A stretch of 64,000 bases of DNA, taken from contig NZ_CP107932.1 of the NCBI RefSeq assembly GCF_036032445.1, forward strand, positions 1,366,501-1,430,500. Direction: 5' to 3'. This document shows positions 44,022-53,500 of this stretch, piece by piece (position 1 is the first letter of the stretch; the number at the start of each line of letters is the position of its first letter). The DNA is from Nocardia sp. NBC_00416 (GTDB lineage Bacteria; Actinomycetota; Actinomycetes; Mycobacteriales; Mycobacteriaceae). The notes under the pieces were generated by a model. The model was not told where the DNA came from, did no database searches, and saw only the letters and a list, made by a program, of their open reading frames with translations. Both the position numbers and the translations under genes were made by a program.

Positions 44022-44039
44022 CTGACATTCTCCGCGGCG

Positions 44040-44389
44040 GCGACACCCGGCGCCCCGGAATTCCGGGTGCCGGAGAGCTTCGAGAGTCGGGGAGGACGTC
44101 GCTGATCGATTGCCGGGCTTTTTCTCGAGTGCAAGCGGAATTCTGTTCGGTCGACCAGTTGCCCCCGCGGGGTGTATCGATCGAACGGCTGACCGTCGCC
44201 TACCGCTTCACCACGAATCGGGATATCAAGGGAACGTAAGCAAACCGATCGTCGGTGGTCGTTCTGTTGACAGTCGCACTCGGTAGTGGCTGAACTTGAA
44301 ATCCAGGTATCGGAGAAATCGGCTGCGGCCCGACCGCGGCCGATACGGAGTACGGCCTCGATCGGAAAGGTCAAAGGGGTTCCCAGAGC
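44040..44389. other. 350-base region without a supported gene
   Basis: Upstream region of the immunity-domain gene. It should contain the promoter of the long toxin operon, but I find no strong hexamer pair. AAAGGGG (44373-44379) is the likely ribosome-binding site for 44390. Confidence 0.5.
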
Positions 44390-46060
44390 ATGGTGGATCA
44401 GGATGATGCGAACGGTTCTCCAGATGTTGCGTTCACCCTCCACGAAGCCGAGACGCTGGACGGGAACGGGGGAACGGGCGCGGCGGGGGAGTATTCCGAT
44501 TCCGCGGATCCGGTCGAATCCGGGAGCCGGGCAGATCCGGTGTCCCAGGATCCGGCAGGCGCGGATGCTGGGCAGCCGGCCGATGACACCTCCGGGGCCA
44601 CAGAGGGCAACGCCGGTGTCCCGGCAGTGTCTGCCGATGCCGATGCCGATGCCGGTGCCGATCGGTCCGATGAGGCGGGTGGACCGGATATCTTCGAACG
44701 GATCGTCGATGAGTTGGTGGCTGCGGCGCCGCCCGCGTGGGATCGGCTGTACGCGGAATTCGCGGTCACCGTCTCCGTCGATTCCGCGCAGGCGGTCTTC
44801 AGCGCCGACGGTGTCGAAACTGTCGGCACCGTACCGAAATCCGCCATCGAGGCGGTCCGCGCGTACCGGGACCGCTCGGTGGTACCGGGGCGAGGTCCGT
44901 GGTGGCGGCTGCTGATCCACGCTACCTCGGATCGGGTGATCGAGATCGACTACGACTATGGGGCCGAACCGTTTCCGGACGATCAGCTCTTTTCCACCGA
45001 GACCTATCGTGAGGATCTGGAGGTCTATCCGCGCGAACGATTGCCGGTGTGGTTGGCCGCCTATATCGGACACGCGGGACGGCAGGCTCGCAGCCCGCAA
45101 CGGGCCGCGGCGTCAGCGCGGGCCGATCGCGCCGCATCGGTATGGTCGGAGCTGGTGGAGAACGAATTCCCGCCGTTTCCCGTGATGTGGGCTCGCTGGG
45201 CCACGCTTGCCGCCGCTTTCGTCGCCTGCGGATCGGAATGGGGGCCGCGGATTCTGCCGTCGTCGGGCTGGTTCGAGAGCGCCCGCCGTAGCGGAGCGAC
45301 CTTGTATGTGCTGCCCGGTGATCGGGCCGTGCTGTCGGGAGGGGTGTGGCACGCTCCTACCCTCGACCAGGTCTACAACGGCGGCGACGCCATGCCGAAG
45401 TTCTTCGCGGGAGCACCTGAATGGGTCGCCGACCCGGTGCTGAATTCGCGTGCCGCGTCGGGATTGCTGTCGTTCTGTTATTGGTGGGACGCCGGCCGCT
45501 GGTATCGGGGCGAGTCACCGGCGGCCGACGACTGCGCACCGGCCGTGCCCGGGGTCTGGACCGGCGGGACCGTGGCCGATATCGCCACTCGCGTGGTGTC
45601 CCGGTCACGGGATACCGCAGGAAGATCGGCGGTGGCAGCGCTGGTGTCGGCCGCGGAGGCCGGGTCGGTGAGCGAGGAGACGGTGATCGCCGCATTCGGC
45701 GGCGCGGGGGCGACAGATGTGGACGGTGCGCTGTTCCAGTTCCGGTTGGCCGGTCTGGTGGCGGAGGCCATGGTCGCACTGCCCGCGGGATCGGCTCTCG
45801 CCCGAGTGCGGCAATACATTCGAGGGCGCGGACTGGACACCAGCGGGTATTCGCTGGACGAACTCGTGGCGGACCGGCTCGACTGCGGGTGGATGGTCCA
45901 CGTACCGGTGCCGCGGGGGGAGCTCGCCATCGGCCGGGCGATCTTCTATATCGCGGACGACGGTGTGCTGGAGCCCTCGTCGTCCTCGATCCCGCCGGCA
46001 CGGTTCGTCGTCGAATTCGAGCGGCGATTCGAGCAGCGGCGGCGGGGGGTGCGGTCATGA
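44390..46060 (+). CDS. Large protein with a YezG-type (DUF600) immunity domain
   Basis: A 556-residue protein, first gene of the toxin locus. Residues about 1-95 are acidic and disordered (Asp/Ala/Gly-rich). Residues about 98-220 match the YezG/DUF600 immunity fold: AAPPAWDRLYAEF, WWRLLIH, IEIDYDYGAEPF, YREDLEVYPRERLPVWLAAYI. YezG proteins neutralise secreted toxins in Bacillus. The remaining 330 residues are unassigned, Trp-rich and globular (WYRGE, FCYWWDAGRW). No signal peptide or membrane helix. It is followed by an ATGA-overlapping 50-residue gene and EspG. A cytosolic antitoxin for the giant protein downstream is the natural reading, not proven. Confidence 0.7.
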   Translation: MVDQDDANGSPDVAFTLHEAETLDGNGGTGAAGEYSDSADPVESGSRADPVSQDPAGADAGQPADDTSGATEGNAGVPAVSADADADAGADRSDEAGGPDIFERIVDELVAAAPPAWDRLYAEFAVTVSVDSAQAVFSADGVETVGTVPKSAIEAVRAYRDRSVVPGRGPWWRLLIHATSDRVIEIDYDYGAEPFPDDQLFSTETYREDLEVYPRERLPVWLAAYIGHAGRQARSPQRAAASARADRAASVWSELVENEFPPFPVMWARWATLAAAFVACGSEWGPRILPSSGWFESARRSGATLYVLPGDRAVLSGGVWHAPTLDQVYNGGDAMPKFFAGAPEWVADPVLNSRAASGLLSFCYWWDAGRWYRGESPAADDCAPAVPGVWTGGTVADIATRVVSRSRDTAGRSAVAALVSAAEAGSVSEETVIAAFGGAGATDVDGALFQFRLAGLVAEAMVALPAGSALARVRQYIRGRGLDTSGYSLDELVADRLDCGWMVHVPVPRGELAIGRAIFYIADDGVLEPSSSSIPPARFVVEFERRFEQRRRGVRS

Positions 46061-46209
46061 GTCGGTCCGAGGGTGACGTCACAGCGATCGGTCCGCCGCG
46101 TCGGCGGGTCCACTGGGTCGGCTCGGGCTCGTTGCCCGAAGGAATCGAGCCGCCGGCACAGGCCGTCCGCACGGCACACGCCGGTATGACCGACCGCGGT
46201 GATGTGTGA
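46057..46209 (+). CDS. 50-residue linker protein
   Basis: A small frame (MSRSEGDVTAIGPPRRRVHW..., ending GMTDRGDV) whose ATG overlaps the stop of the immunity-domain gene (ATGA) and whose stop overlaps the EspG start (TGATG). Coupled starts on both sides argue that it is translated. It has no recognised domain and is basic and Pro-rich in the middle. Confidence 0.58.
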   Translation: MSRSEGDVTAIGPPRRRVHWVGSGSLPEGIEPPAQAVRTAHAGMTDRGDV

Positions 46210-46982
46210 TGCGAAGTTGGAGTCTCACAGGGCTCGAGTTCGCCGCCTTATGGGAGGGGATGCGGGAATCGGGTGCGCTGCCGGCGCCGTTCGTTCTCAC
46301 CTGCCGTATACCGCTGTACCGCGACTATTGCGCGGCGAAGCGCGCGGCGGGGACCGCGGTGCGGTCTCGCTTGGGGAGTGATATCGAGGATGTACTCGAT
46401 GTGGTGGCCAAACCCGATATCCGGATCGTGGCGAACGCCATGAACCTGGTTACCGGGGGTGTGCGTACCCGGCTCAACGCGGCACGCAGGGGCGGCCACG
46501 CGTACCTGGTGGAGCAGGTGCGGGGTGAGCCGGGCGCACACGGCGGTGAGTTCGTCTTTCGGGAATACGGGGTGGTGGAACTCGGCGCTGCTGTGGCGTC
46601 GTGTTTCTCCGATGCCGAACCCGGAAGGCTCCGCTGCGTGGACTTGTCCACGCACGTCGACACCGATATGGATCAAGAATACGGCCGCTATCTCACGCGT
46701 GAACCGGCCGAGGACCCGGCCTGGCGCCGAACCGAGGAATTCTTGCGGACGCCGGTTGTCGATATCGGCGCCATGCTGATCGCCCAGGGCGTTTCGAGGT
46801 TCGGGCCCCGGCAGACGGCCCGGCGGGTACTCGAGTGGCGCGATCTGCACGATGACGGCAGATATGTCATCAGCGGGCAGGGGAATCCGGTGGCGTACGG
46901 GGTGGACACCGCAGGCTTCGCTGCGCGAATCGATAACGAACTGACCGAAGTAGTGCGGGCGATCAGGGACGAACGCCGATGA
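46209..46982 (+). CDS. EspG-family ESX secretion chaperone
   Basis: A 257-residue protein of the EspG family (PF14011). The opening RSWSLTGLEFAALWEGM followed by GALPAPF is the family hallmark; the central VVELGAAVASCF and a closing YGVDTAGFAARIDNEL are also typical. EspG proteins are cytosolic chaperones that bind PE/PPE-type substrates and deliver them to one ESX system. ATG at 46209 overlaps the upstream stop. Its place in the toxin operon suggests it serves the 682-residue substrate or the giant protein. Confidence 0.82.
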   Translation: MRSWSLTGLEFAALWEGMRESGALPAPFVLTCRIPLYRDYCAAKRAAGTAVRSRLGSDIEDVLDVVAKPDIRIVANAMNLVTGGVRTRLNAARRGGHAYLVEQVRGEPGAHGGEFVFREYGVVELGAAVASCFSDAEPGRLRCVDLSTHVDTDMDQEYGRYLTREPAEDPAWRRTEEFLRTPVVDIGAMLIAQGVSRFGPRQTARRVLEWRDLHDDGRYVISGQGNPVAYGVDTAGFAARIDNELTEVVRAIRDERR

Positions 46983-47119
46983 TTCGGCAACAGGTACGCC
47001 CTTGGCGATACGAAAGACGACTTCGCTTGCCGGCGAGAAGCGGGGATGCTTCGGGTTCGCGGGGAACCGGGTTCGGCGCGTCTGCCCGAGCGTGGTCGAA
47101 ATCGGCGGGAGATTGACGA

Positions 47120-49168
47120 ATGTCTGTGGGAGCGGAAGAGCAGCCGGGCCGGGCCCAGGAGGAAATCGTCGATCCGGCCTACGTCAGCACCGAGGAACTC
47201 GGCGTGACCGACACAGCGTTCGTTCCCAGCTGGGAAGAGGTGAAGGCCAAGGTAGACGATGGCCGTCTCACGCTGGCCGAGGGTGCGGCAACGCGCTGTG
47301 CGTCGGCGACGGCCGACCTCTACTACAACGTCGGTGCGGTGCGATCGTTCGCGGATCGGAACACCAACTGCGACCTGCCGCTGTCGAGTCTGCCGGAGGG
47401 CAAGGCCTTCGCGGACAGGCTGGCGGTGAAGCGCGTGGAGTTCCTGGAAATTCTGGACAAGGTGCTCGACAACGTTCGATTGAGGCATGAGACCTTCATC
47501 GACGCAGGGAATTTGCTGGAAAAGGTGGATGCCGCCGCCGCCGAGAGCTTTGCCCTGCAGGAGTTCGCCTATACGCCACCACCCGCGGCCGAGTTGGTCC
47601 GCGGCGCTTCCCTCGTCGATGAGGGTGGGCCGTGGGATGCGGACCCGCTGTTCATCGATAATTTCCACCCGCCCAACCCGGCTACCGAACCTGAAGACGG
47701 CGTCACATCGCACACCGAGGTGGAACTCACTACGACAGGGTTCATCAATCCGATTCTGCTCGATCCGAGTGCCGCGGCGTACGTGATGACGTACGAGCTG
47801 GGCGAGTACATCAGAAACAACTCGCTATTCGAATACGCGACGAATCTGGCGAGCTCGTGGGGGCAGGTGGGAACTGTGCTGAACAGTATCTTCGAAGATT
47901 ATGTGGATGTGATCAGGACCGTTACGGCCGAAGACTGGCAAGGGAAATCGAGTGCCGCTGGGTTTGCCGCGGTCGAGGGGGACGAGAAAGGCATAATAAA
48001 TTGCGCCCCCGGGCCTTTCGGAATGCGCGACCTCTGCAGCTATCTCGCGCACTGGTTCCAGCAGGCGGCGGAACAGTTGCCCACGGATCCCGATGTGCCC
48101 AAGACGCAAACAATTGTTCCCGATACGGGATGGCAACTGTATACTCCGGCTTCTTATGTCTGGGTTCCTCATTACAGCAACGATGGGTACTTCTTCGAAG
48201 AGGTCGACGAAAATCTCGTCAACTACTACTTGGGCGTTATGGAGGAAACCTACACCGGCCCGATGGAAAAAGCCGACGCGGGTGTTCCGGTCCTGCCGGA
48301 ATTCATGACAGGATCTTCGGGTACCCCGGCTACTGATCCCTACGTGTACGAATCCGATCCCTACCCCTACGGAGGTACCGGTGGATATGCCGGATCCGGC
48401 GGATTGGAGCCCGCCGGAACGACGTCGTCCGTGCTGCCGGACTACTCGTCCTCTACCGATGACCTGGCCGCACAGCAAGAGGAGTGGGCTCGGGCCCAGG
48501 ACGAGGCGGCGAAGCAACAGGCTCTGCAGTCGATGCTCGGACAGGGGTTGAGTGCCGCGCAGAATGCCCTGGACCAGGGCCTGGCAATGGCCCAGCGAGC
48601 GATGGAATCCGCTGCGCAGCCGCTGGACCCGTCGATGGTTCCAGCGGCTCCCAGCGGTCTCGACCTCGGCGAGAACTCCTCCTTCGGGCCCGGAGCTCTC
48701 GGTGGTGGGGCGGGACTTGCGAGTACGGCTACCGGCGCGGGTGCGCCGAAGAGTGCCTACGATGCCTCGAAGCTGTTCCCCCGGGCCGGTGTCGCTCCCG
48801 GCTCCACGAACCCCCTCGCGGCGGGTGCATCGCCGGCCGGGATGCAGATGGGCGGCTCGCCGATGGCCGGCACACCTGGTATGCCGGGCTCTGCCGGCGC
48901 GCCCGGGGCCGGCGCGCGGCCAGGGCAGGACGACAAGCACGAACGTGCCAAGTATCTGGACCGCACCGACAACCTCGACGATGCGCTGGGTGATGCTCCC
49001 GATATGACCAGAGCGGTGGTGGGTGAGGGGGTTGCTCGCTCGGCGACAGGCCAGCCTTCGGCGGCGCCGGTCCCTTCCGGGCCGGAGCGCCCGGCGGCGC
49101 CGATAGCCCCCACCCCGGTCTCGAACCAGCTACCGCCGCAGCGTCAGGTGGTGCGGGGTTCGGATTGA
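47120..49168 (+). CDS. Large type VII secretion-associated protein with WxG-type turn
   Basis: A 682-residue protein without signal peptide. Helical segments surround a TAEDWQGKSSAAGFAA turn (about residue 272) like that of WXG/PPE proteins, and a second helical stretch is Gln/Ala-rich (AAKQQALQSMLGQGLSAAQNALDQGLAMAQ-type). The C-terminal 140 residues are Gly/Pro/Met-rich and end with a DDKHERAKYLDRTDNL-DDALGD-VVGEG pattern common to actinobacterial ESX substrates. Likely an EspB/PPE-like exported protein that may help carry the giant toxin. 137 bases separate it from EspG. Confidence 0.66.
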   Translation: MSVGAEEQPGRAQEEIVDPAYVSTEELGVTDTAFVPSWEEVKAKVDDGRLTLAEGAATRCASATADLYYNVGAVRSFADRNTNCDLPLSSLPEGKAFADRLAVKRVEFLEILDKVLDNVRLRHETFIDAGNLLEKVDAAAAESFALQEFAYTPPPAAELVRGASLVDEGGPWDADPLFIDNFHPPNPATEPEDGVTSHTEVELTTTGFINPILLDPSAAAYVMTYELGEYIRNNSLFEYATNLASSWGQVGTVLNSIFEDYVDVIRTVTAEDWQGKSSAAGFAAVEGDEKGIINCAPGPFGMRDLCSYLAHWFQQAAEQLPTDPDVPKTQTIVPDTGWQLYTPASYVWVPHYSNDGYFFEEVDENLVNYYLGVMEETYTGPMEKADAGVPVLPEFMTGSSGTPATDPYVYESDPYPYGGTGGYAGSGGLEPAGTTSSVLPDYSSSTDDLAAQQEEWARAQDEAAKQQALQSMLGQGLSAAQNALDQGLAMAQRAMESAAQPLDPSMVPAAPSGLDLGENSSFGPGALGGGAGLASTATGAGAPKSAYDASKLFPRAGVAPGSTNPLAAGASPAGMQMGGSPMAGTPGMPGSAGAPGAGARPGQDDKHERAKYLDRTDNLDDALGDAPDMTRAVVGEGVARSATGQPSAAPVPSGPERPAAPIAPTPVSNQLPPQRQVVRGSD

Positions 49169-49474
49169 GGACCGCCGCCGCTGCGGCGTGCTGCGGATCG
49201 ACTCCGGCGCGAATCACCCTCGCGTGACCGAGCGGGGGGGCGGATGCCGATTCCTCGTGGCGGGTGCTGCTCGCCGCCAGGCCGGTAATTCGTAGATGCG
49301 GTTGCGAGAAAGGTGGGATTGGAGAAGCGGAATCCGCCGGCAATTCGCATTCCACTTTCGCGAATCCTGTCGGCGAGGGGAAGATCTGATGATCTCTTGA
49401 GGTGGATCGCCGGGTGGTCCGTGAAATGATTGTCCTGCTGAGTCCCGCAGTGCTGGTTGGTGAAGGAGGCCGTA
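49169..49474. other. 306-base intergenic region
   Basis: Between the 682-residue substrate and the WXG100-like gene. It is less GC-rich near 49420-49450. I see no terminator or clear promoter; an internal promoter for the last three genes is possible. Confidence 0.5.
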
Positions 49475-49789
49475 ATGGCCGGTGAACTACACGTCGATCT
49501 CGACGCGGTGCGCGCCGCCGGCGGGCGTCTGCAGCGTATGGGCGAGGACATGATGAGCCTGATAGAAGGGTTCGCAACCGATACGGAAGCCTTTGCGGGA
49601 GCCTGCGGGAACGATAAGTACGGCGAGCGGATCGCGGGCGGGGACAACGGCTACCGAGAATCGCGCGAGAGTCTGATCGAGGTAGGTCGATCGCGGGCGG
49701 AATCGACCGACGAATACGGGACAGGGCTGAAAGACGTCACCACCCGTTTCGAGCAGACCGAAGCGGACAACGCGGAACTCTTCAAGTGA
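49475..49789 (+). CDS. WXG100-like small type VII secretion protein
   Basis: A 104-residue helical-hairpin protein (AAGGRLQRMGEDMMSLIEGF, then a second helix from YRESRESLIEVGRSRAES). The WxG turn is replaced by an ACGNDKYGERI loop. The tail has YGTGLKDVTTRFEQ and ends NAELFK. GAAGGAGG lies five bases upstream of the ATG. It is 66 bases ahead of the YbaB-like gene and close to the giant toxin, where such small proteins commonly act as targeting partners. Confidence 0.7.
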   Translation: MAGELHVDLDAVRAAGGRLQRMGEDMMSLIEGFATDTEAFAGACGNDKYGERIAGGDNGYRESRESLIEVGRSRAESTDEYGTGLKDVTTRFEQTEADNAELFK

Positions 49790-49855
49790 CAAGCGGCAGC
49801 GGGCGTAATCGGCGCCGACCGACACCGGATACGAGCCGAGGGCGGGAGGATTGAT

Positions 49856-50455
49856 ATGGCCAATGAGATGATGAAGGAACAGTTGGCTGCCCTGGTGGAT
49901 TCGTTTCGTTCGGATCTGCGGACACTGCGGCAGGTGCAGCAGCAGCGCGCCGGCCTGTCGGCCTCCGCCTCGGCAGGCGGTGGGCGAATTACCGTCACCG
50001 TGGATGCCGACGGTGTTCCGGCAGATGTCGAATTCACGGCGGATATAAGCACATTGGGCTACCCGGAAATTGCCCGGGGTGTACTGTCCGCGGCTCGCGA
50101 AGCCGCCCTGGAGGTACGACGACAGTCGGCCGGCCTGGTGCAGTCGGTGCACGACCCGCAGGATCTGCCGAAGCTCTCCGATTTTCTTCCGGGCGTGCCC
50201 GATCTATCGGCCTTGATTCCCGGTCCGCCGCAGGATCTGCTCCCGCCGCCCGGGAAACCGGCTGCCTCGGATGACGAGGGACTGGTATTCACCGATGTGG
50301 TGGAGTTGCCGCCTACACCGGACCCGGGGGTTCGGGATACCGGCTGGCACAGCGATCCGCCGGTGGACCCGGAGCCGGGATCCATCGATCGTTACGACGA
50401 TAGTGAGCAGGCCGTTGCCACCCCGGATTCGGAGGTCGCCGATCGTGGCTGGTGA
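49856..50455 (+). CDS. YbaB/EbfC-like protein of type VII loci
   Basis: A 199-residue protein. The first 100 residues follow the YbaB/EbfC nucleoid-protein fold: a helix (EQLAALVDSFRSDLRTLRQVQQQR), strands GGGRITVTVDADGVPADVEF and a closing helix (VLSAAREAALEVRRQS). The rest is Pro/Asp-rich and disordered. Unlike the 100-residue DNA-binding YbaB, this extended form recurs beside actinobacterial ESX toxin genes, with unknown function. It lies 50 bases before the giant gene. Confidence 0.68.
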   Translation: MANEMMKEQLAALVDSFRSDLRTLRQVQQQRAGLSASASAGGGRITVTVDADGVPADVEFTADISTLGYPEIARGVLSAAREAALEVRRQSAGLVQSVHDPQDLPKLSDFLPGVPDLSALIPGPPQDLLPPPGKPAASDDEGLVFTDVVELPPTPDPGVRDTGWHSDPPVDPEPGSIDRYDDSEQAVATPDSEVADRGW

Positions 50456-50505
50456 ATCCGGATCGATCGGTTCCGGGTTCCGGCGGTGTACGGCGAATCG
50501 GGCAC

Positions 50506-53500
50506 ATGTCTGCTACTGATCTGTTGAGTTGGATTCCTGACCCGATTCTGGAAGTTCTGAACTTCGGTGCGGAGTACCCGGACGGTGATCCGGACCGCAT
50601 GCGCGCACTCGTCGCGGTGTTGAGGACGTATGCCGACGAGATCAGGACGCTGTCTCCGGAGCTGCAGAGTGCCGTCGAGTCGGCGCTGAATTACTCCGTG
50701 TTGTACGGAGAGCTGGCCGATACGGTAGTGGATCAACTCGAAGGTTTGATATCCGGAGAGTTGTCCTTCCAGAACGTCGGCGCGGGGATCGATGACTTGG
50801 GGGACTTCCTCGACAAGGCCGCCACCCAGATGGAATACGAGCAGCTGGTCATGGCGATCTTCGCCGTGATCACTGCCTACACGGTCATCAAGGTGCTGAC
50901 GCTCGCGCCGCAGTGGGCCGGCCTGATCGTTCCGATGTTGCTCGCCGGTGGGCGGAGGGCCATCGCGGCGGCCGGGGTGCGGTTGGGGGAGCGGCTTGCG
51001 CTGCTGGCCGCAACGCCGGGAGCACGAAATTCGTTGCCGCTGTTCTTCAAGGAAATCATTGTCCCGGGTCTGAAATCCGGCGGAATAATGGGGCTCGCCG
51101 GGGCGGGTATGGACGCGGGAATCCAGACCTATCAGATTGCCGGCGGCAATCGGCAGGAGTTCGATACCGAGCAATTCTTCAGCACCTTGGTGATGTGGGC
51201 TTCGGGTGGTATGGCCGGTGTCTCGGTCGCGAAGCAGGTCGAGCGGTGGCTGGGCCAGAGCATGTCCCTGGTGGCGCGGAGCGCGATCTCGGGTGCGCTC
51301 GGCGGAGCGGGTGGCGCTGTCGGCATGTGGACCGCGGGCATCATGTACCAGGCGGCCGTGCAACTCGCCGAAAAGGGCGCCGTCGATCTGGACGCCATCG
51401 ACTGGACGCTGCACAAGGAGATGCTGATCGGTGGTGTCGTGACCGGTGCTGCCGCCGGTGCTGCCTCGGGGATGCGGTCCGAGCTGGCGGCGGCTGAGCC
51501 CCGGCGGCACTCGGGTGGCGTGAACATGGCAGCGCGCGACGTCGATGTGCCCACGCCCGAGTACGGGACGCGGAAAGAAGCGGATCAGCTGTTCAAGGAC
51601 CTGATGCGTGAAACGCGCATGAACGAACACGCCATGAGTGCGGAGAAGCGGGCTTACAACGAGAATTTCGTGAAGGAAGCGTCCGCAGCGTACGAAGACA
51701 TCAAACGCAGTCACGCCGAGGGTGATCCGATCGACCTTGCTCGGCTGAACAAACTGCACCAGGATTTGCAGGCGGAAACGAGCCCACGGGGATCTGATTC
51801 TCCAACCGCTGCTCCCGCGCGGTCCGCCGGCGCGAACATGCACGCGTCGTCCACGAACGCAGCGCCCTCCCCAGCAGCGTCGGCATCGTCCGCCGGTTCG
51901 GGAACTACCCCTCGAGCCATCACGGCGGGACCAGTGGAGGGTGTCGGCGGGATGAGCTCCGCGCCGAAGACACCCCCGGTTTCCGGTGGTTCCGGGACCG
52001 GTGAGTTCGGCCGATCGGGCAGCGCCCCCGCAGACCGTGCGCCGGGTCCGAACCTGGTAGCCGGTCCGCAGGATCCGCCGGCTGCCGCGAAATCGCCGGC
52101 TGCCGACGCGGTCCCGGACCCGCGGGTACCTGCCGACGCTGTGCCGGAATGGTACAGCGCAGGACCCGACTCGGCTGTGAGTGTGGAGATTCCGCGCGGC
52201 CATCTGCTCGGTGCGGTGGAAGCGGCCGATGCGGTCGCGGCTACGGCAGCCGAAGCACGCTGGTCCGCTCCGGGGATCGAAGCAGTGCGCCGGGCGGTGG
52301 CCACGGATGTGACGGTCGCCCTGGATGCGGGTGGCCCGGTGCGAGTCGACGCCGCGGTACTGGCGGACGGACGGCTGCGCCTCGACATCACGGTGTCGAA
52401 CGACCGGATGACGACGGCTCTGTCGCGGCCGGGAGGGGCCGTGCGCTCGGCATTCGACAGCAGCACCGCCGAGGTCACGGCGATGGACGGTGGCGGCCGG
52501 ATTCGGTTCGAGATCCGTGAACCGATCACGGGGCGCACCGACTTCGACGTGGCAATCCGGCCCGGGGACCGAACCGGGCCGCAGCTCGAGCCGGTATTGG
52601 CCCCGCTGCGGAAAGCCGGGATCGATCCGTCGCGTATCGGTGAGATCGCGGCAGCTCTGAGCGAGGTCGTCGATCATGCCGGGGCCGGTGGCGCCGAGGT
52701 GACCGTGCGGGGTGCGGCTGTCCTCGCCGAGACCGGGCAGGTCGGACTGTTCGTCAACGTGTTCAACGGCGGCGGATCGGTCTCCGCCGAGATCTTCGAC
52801 GGTCCGGAGGGACCGAACTTTCCCACAGCCCGCGATGCCGCGGACAGTTTCCGGATCTTCCAAGAGGATTGGGGCGGCACCCGGTATCAGCTGAGATTCG
52901 ACGAACTTCCGATGCTGTTCACTTCGATGCCGCCCGGCAACCATCCGGTGCAGAGCGGGGTGGGCTCGTCCCCCGGTCCGATGGCAGAGCTGTTGTTGCG
53001 GCAGAGTATGGCCTACCTGCTACGCGGCGTCCTCCCGGCACCCGACGGGCCGGGTTCGTCGCGGGTGCAGGTCGACGGTGGTGTCCCGGCGAGTCCGTCG
53101 CGAATGGCGGATCTGTCCGCCGCGCGCGCCCTGTTCGAGGCGGCGCATCGCGTGGCGCAGGCGGGATTGGTGGACGGGGCTGTCGCCGGGGGCGGACCTC
53201 GTGCCGGTGCCGGTGCGGAGGCAACCGCGGGTGCTGTCGAACTCCGGTGGCCCGCCCTTCCGGAACGCGGGGCCTCCGCGATCGAGTCGATGGAAACCAG
53301 GGCACGGTCGGAGGCGATTCTGCAGCGGTTCTACCGGGAGGCCCATCCGGACCTGCATCCGGCGGGCGCTGCCCGTGATCGCGCGGCGAAGTTCCTGGGA
53401 GACGCCGCGGAGACGGTGAACAGCCCGATTATCGGCGGCCGGGAGTTGAGCGGTGCGCAACGGTTGGCGCGACTCGAACAGCTGGCCGGAGAGTGGGATG

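Larger units (their letters stand above)
43812..44039. repeat. Copy B of the duplicated promoter and gene-start segment
   Basis: Homologous to 40892-41123 in the same orientation. It keeps the start codon, AACGTACCTCGA, GCAGGCTCAA and the ATTTAC hairpin, but has lost one arm of the 10-base inverted repeat. It may still serve as promoter for the WXG100 pair downstream at 43602. Confidence 0.68.

Noticed and set aside
44012..45100. A 362-codon minus-strand frame covering copy B and the start of the immunity-domain gene
   Set aside because: Mostly antisense to 44390-46060, whose YezG motifs are clear; the part before 44390 has no coding character.
50392..52944. An 850-codon open frame on the minus strand opposite the giant gene
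   Set aside because: High-GC genes leave long antisense frames open. Its translation is rich in Arg/His/Gly with no domain, and the + frame has the recognisable CpnT-like start.
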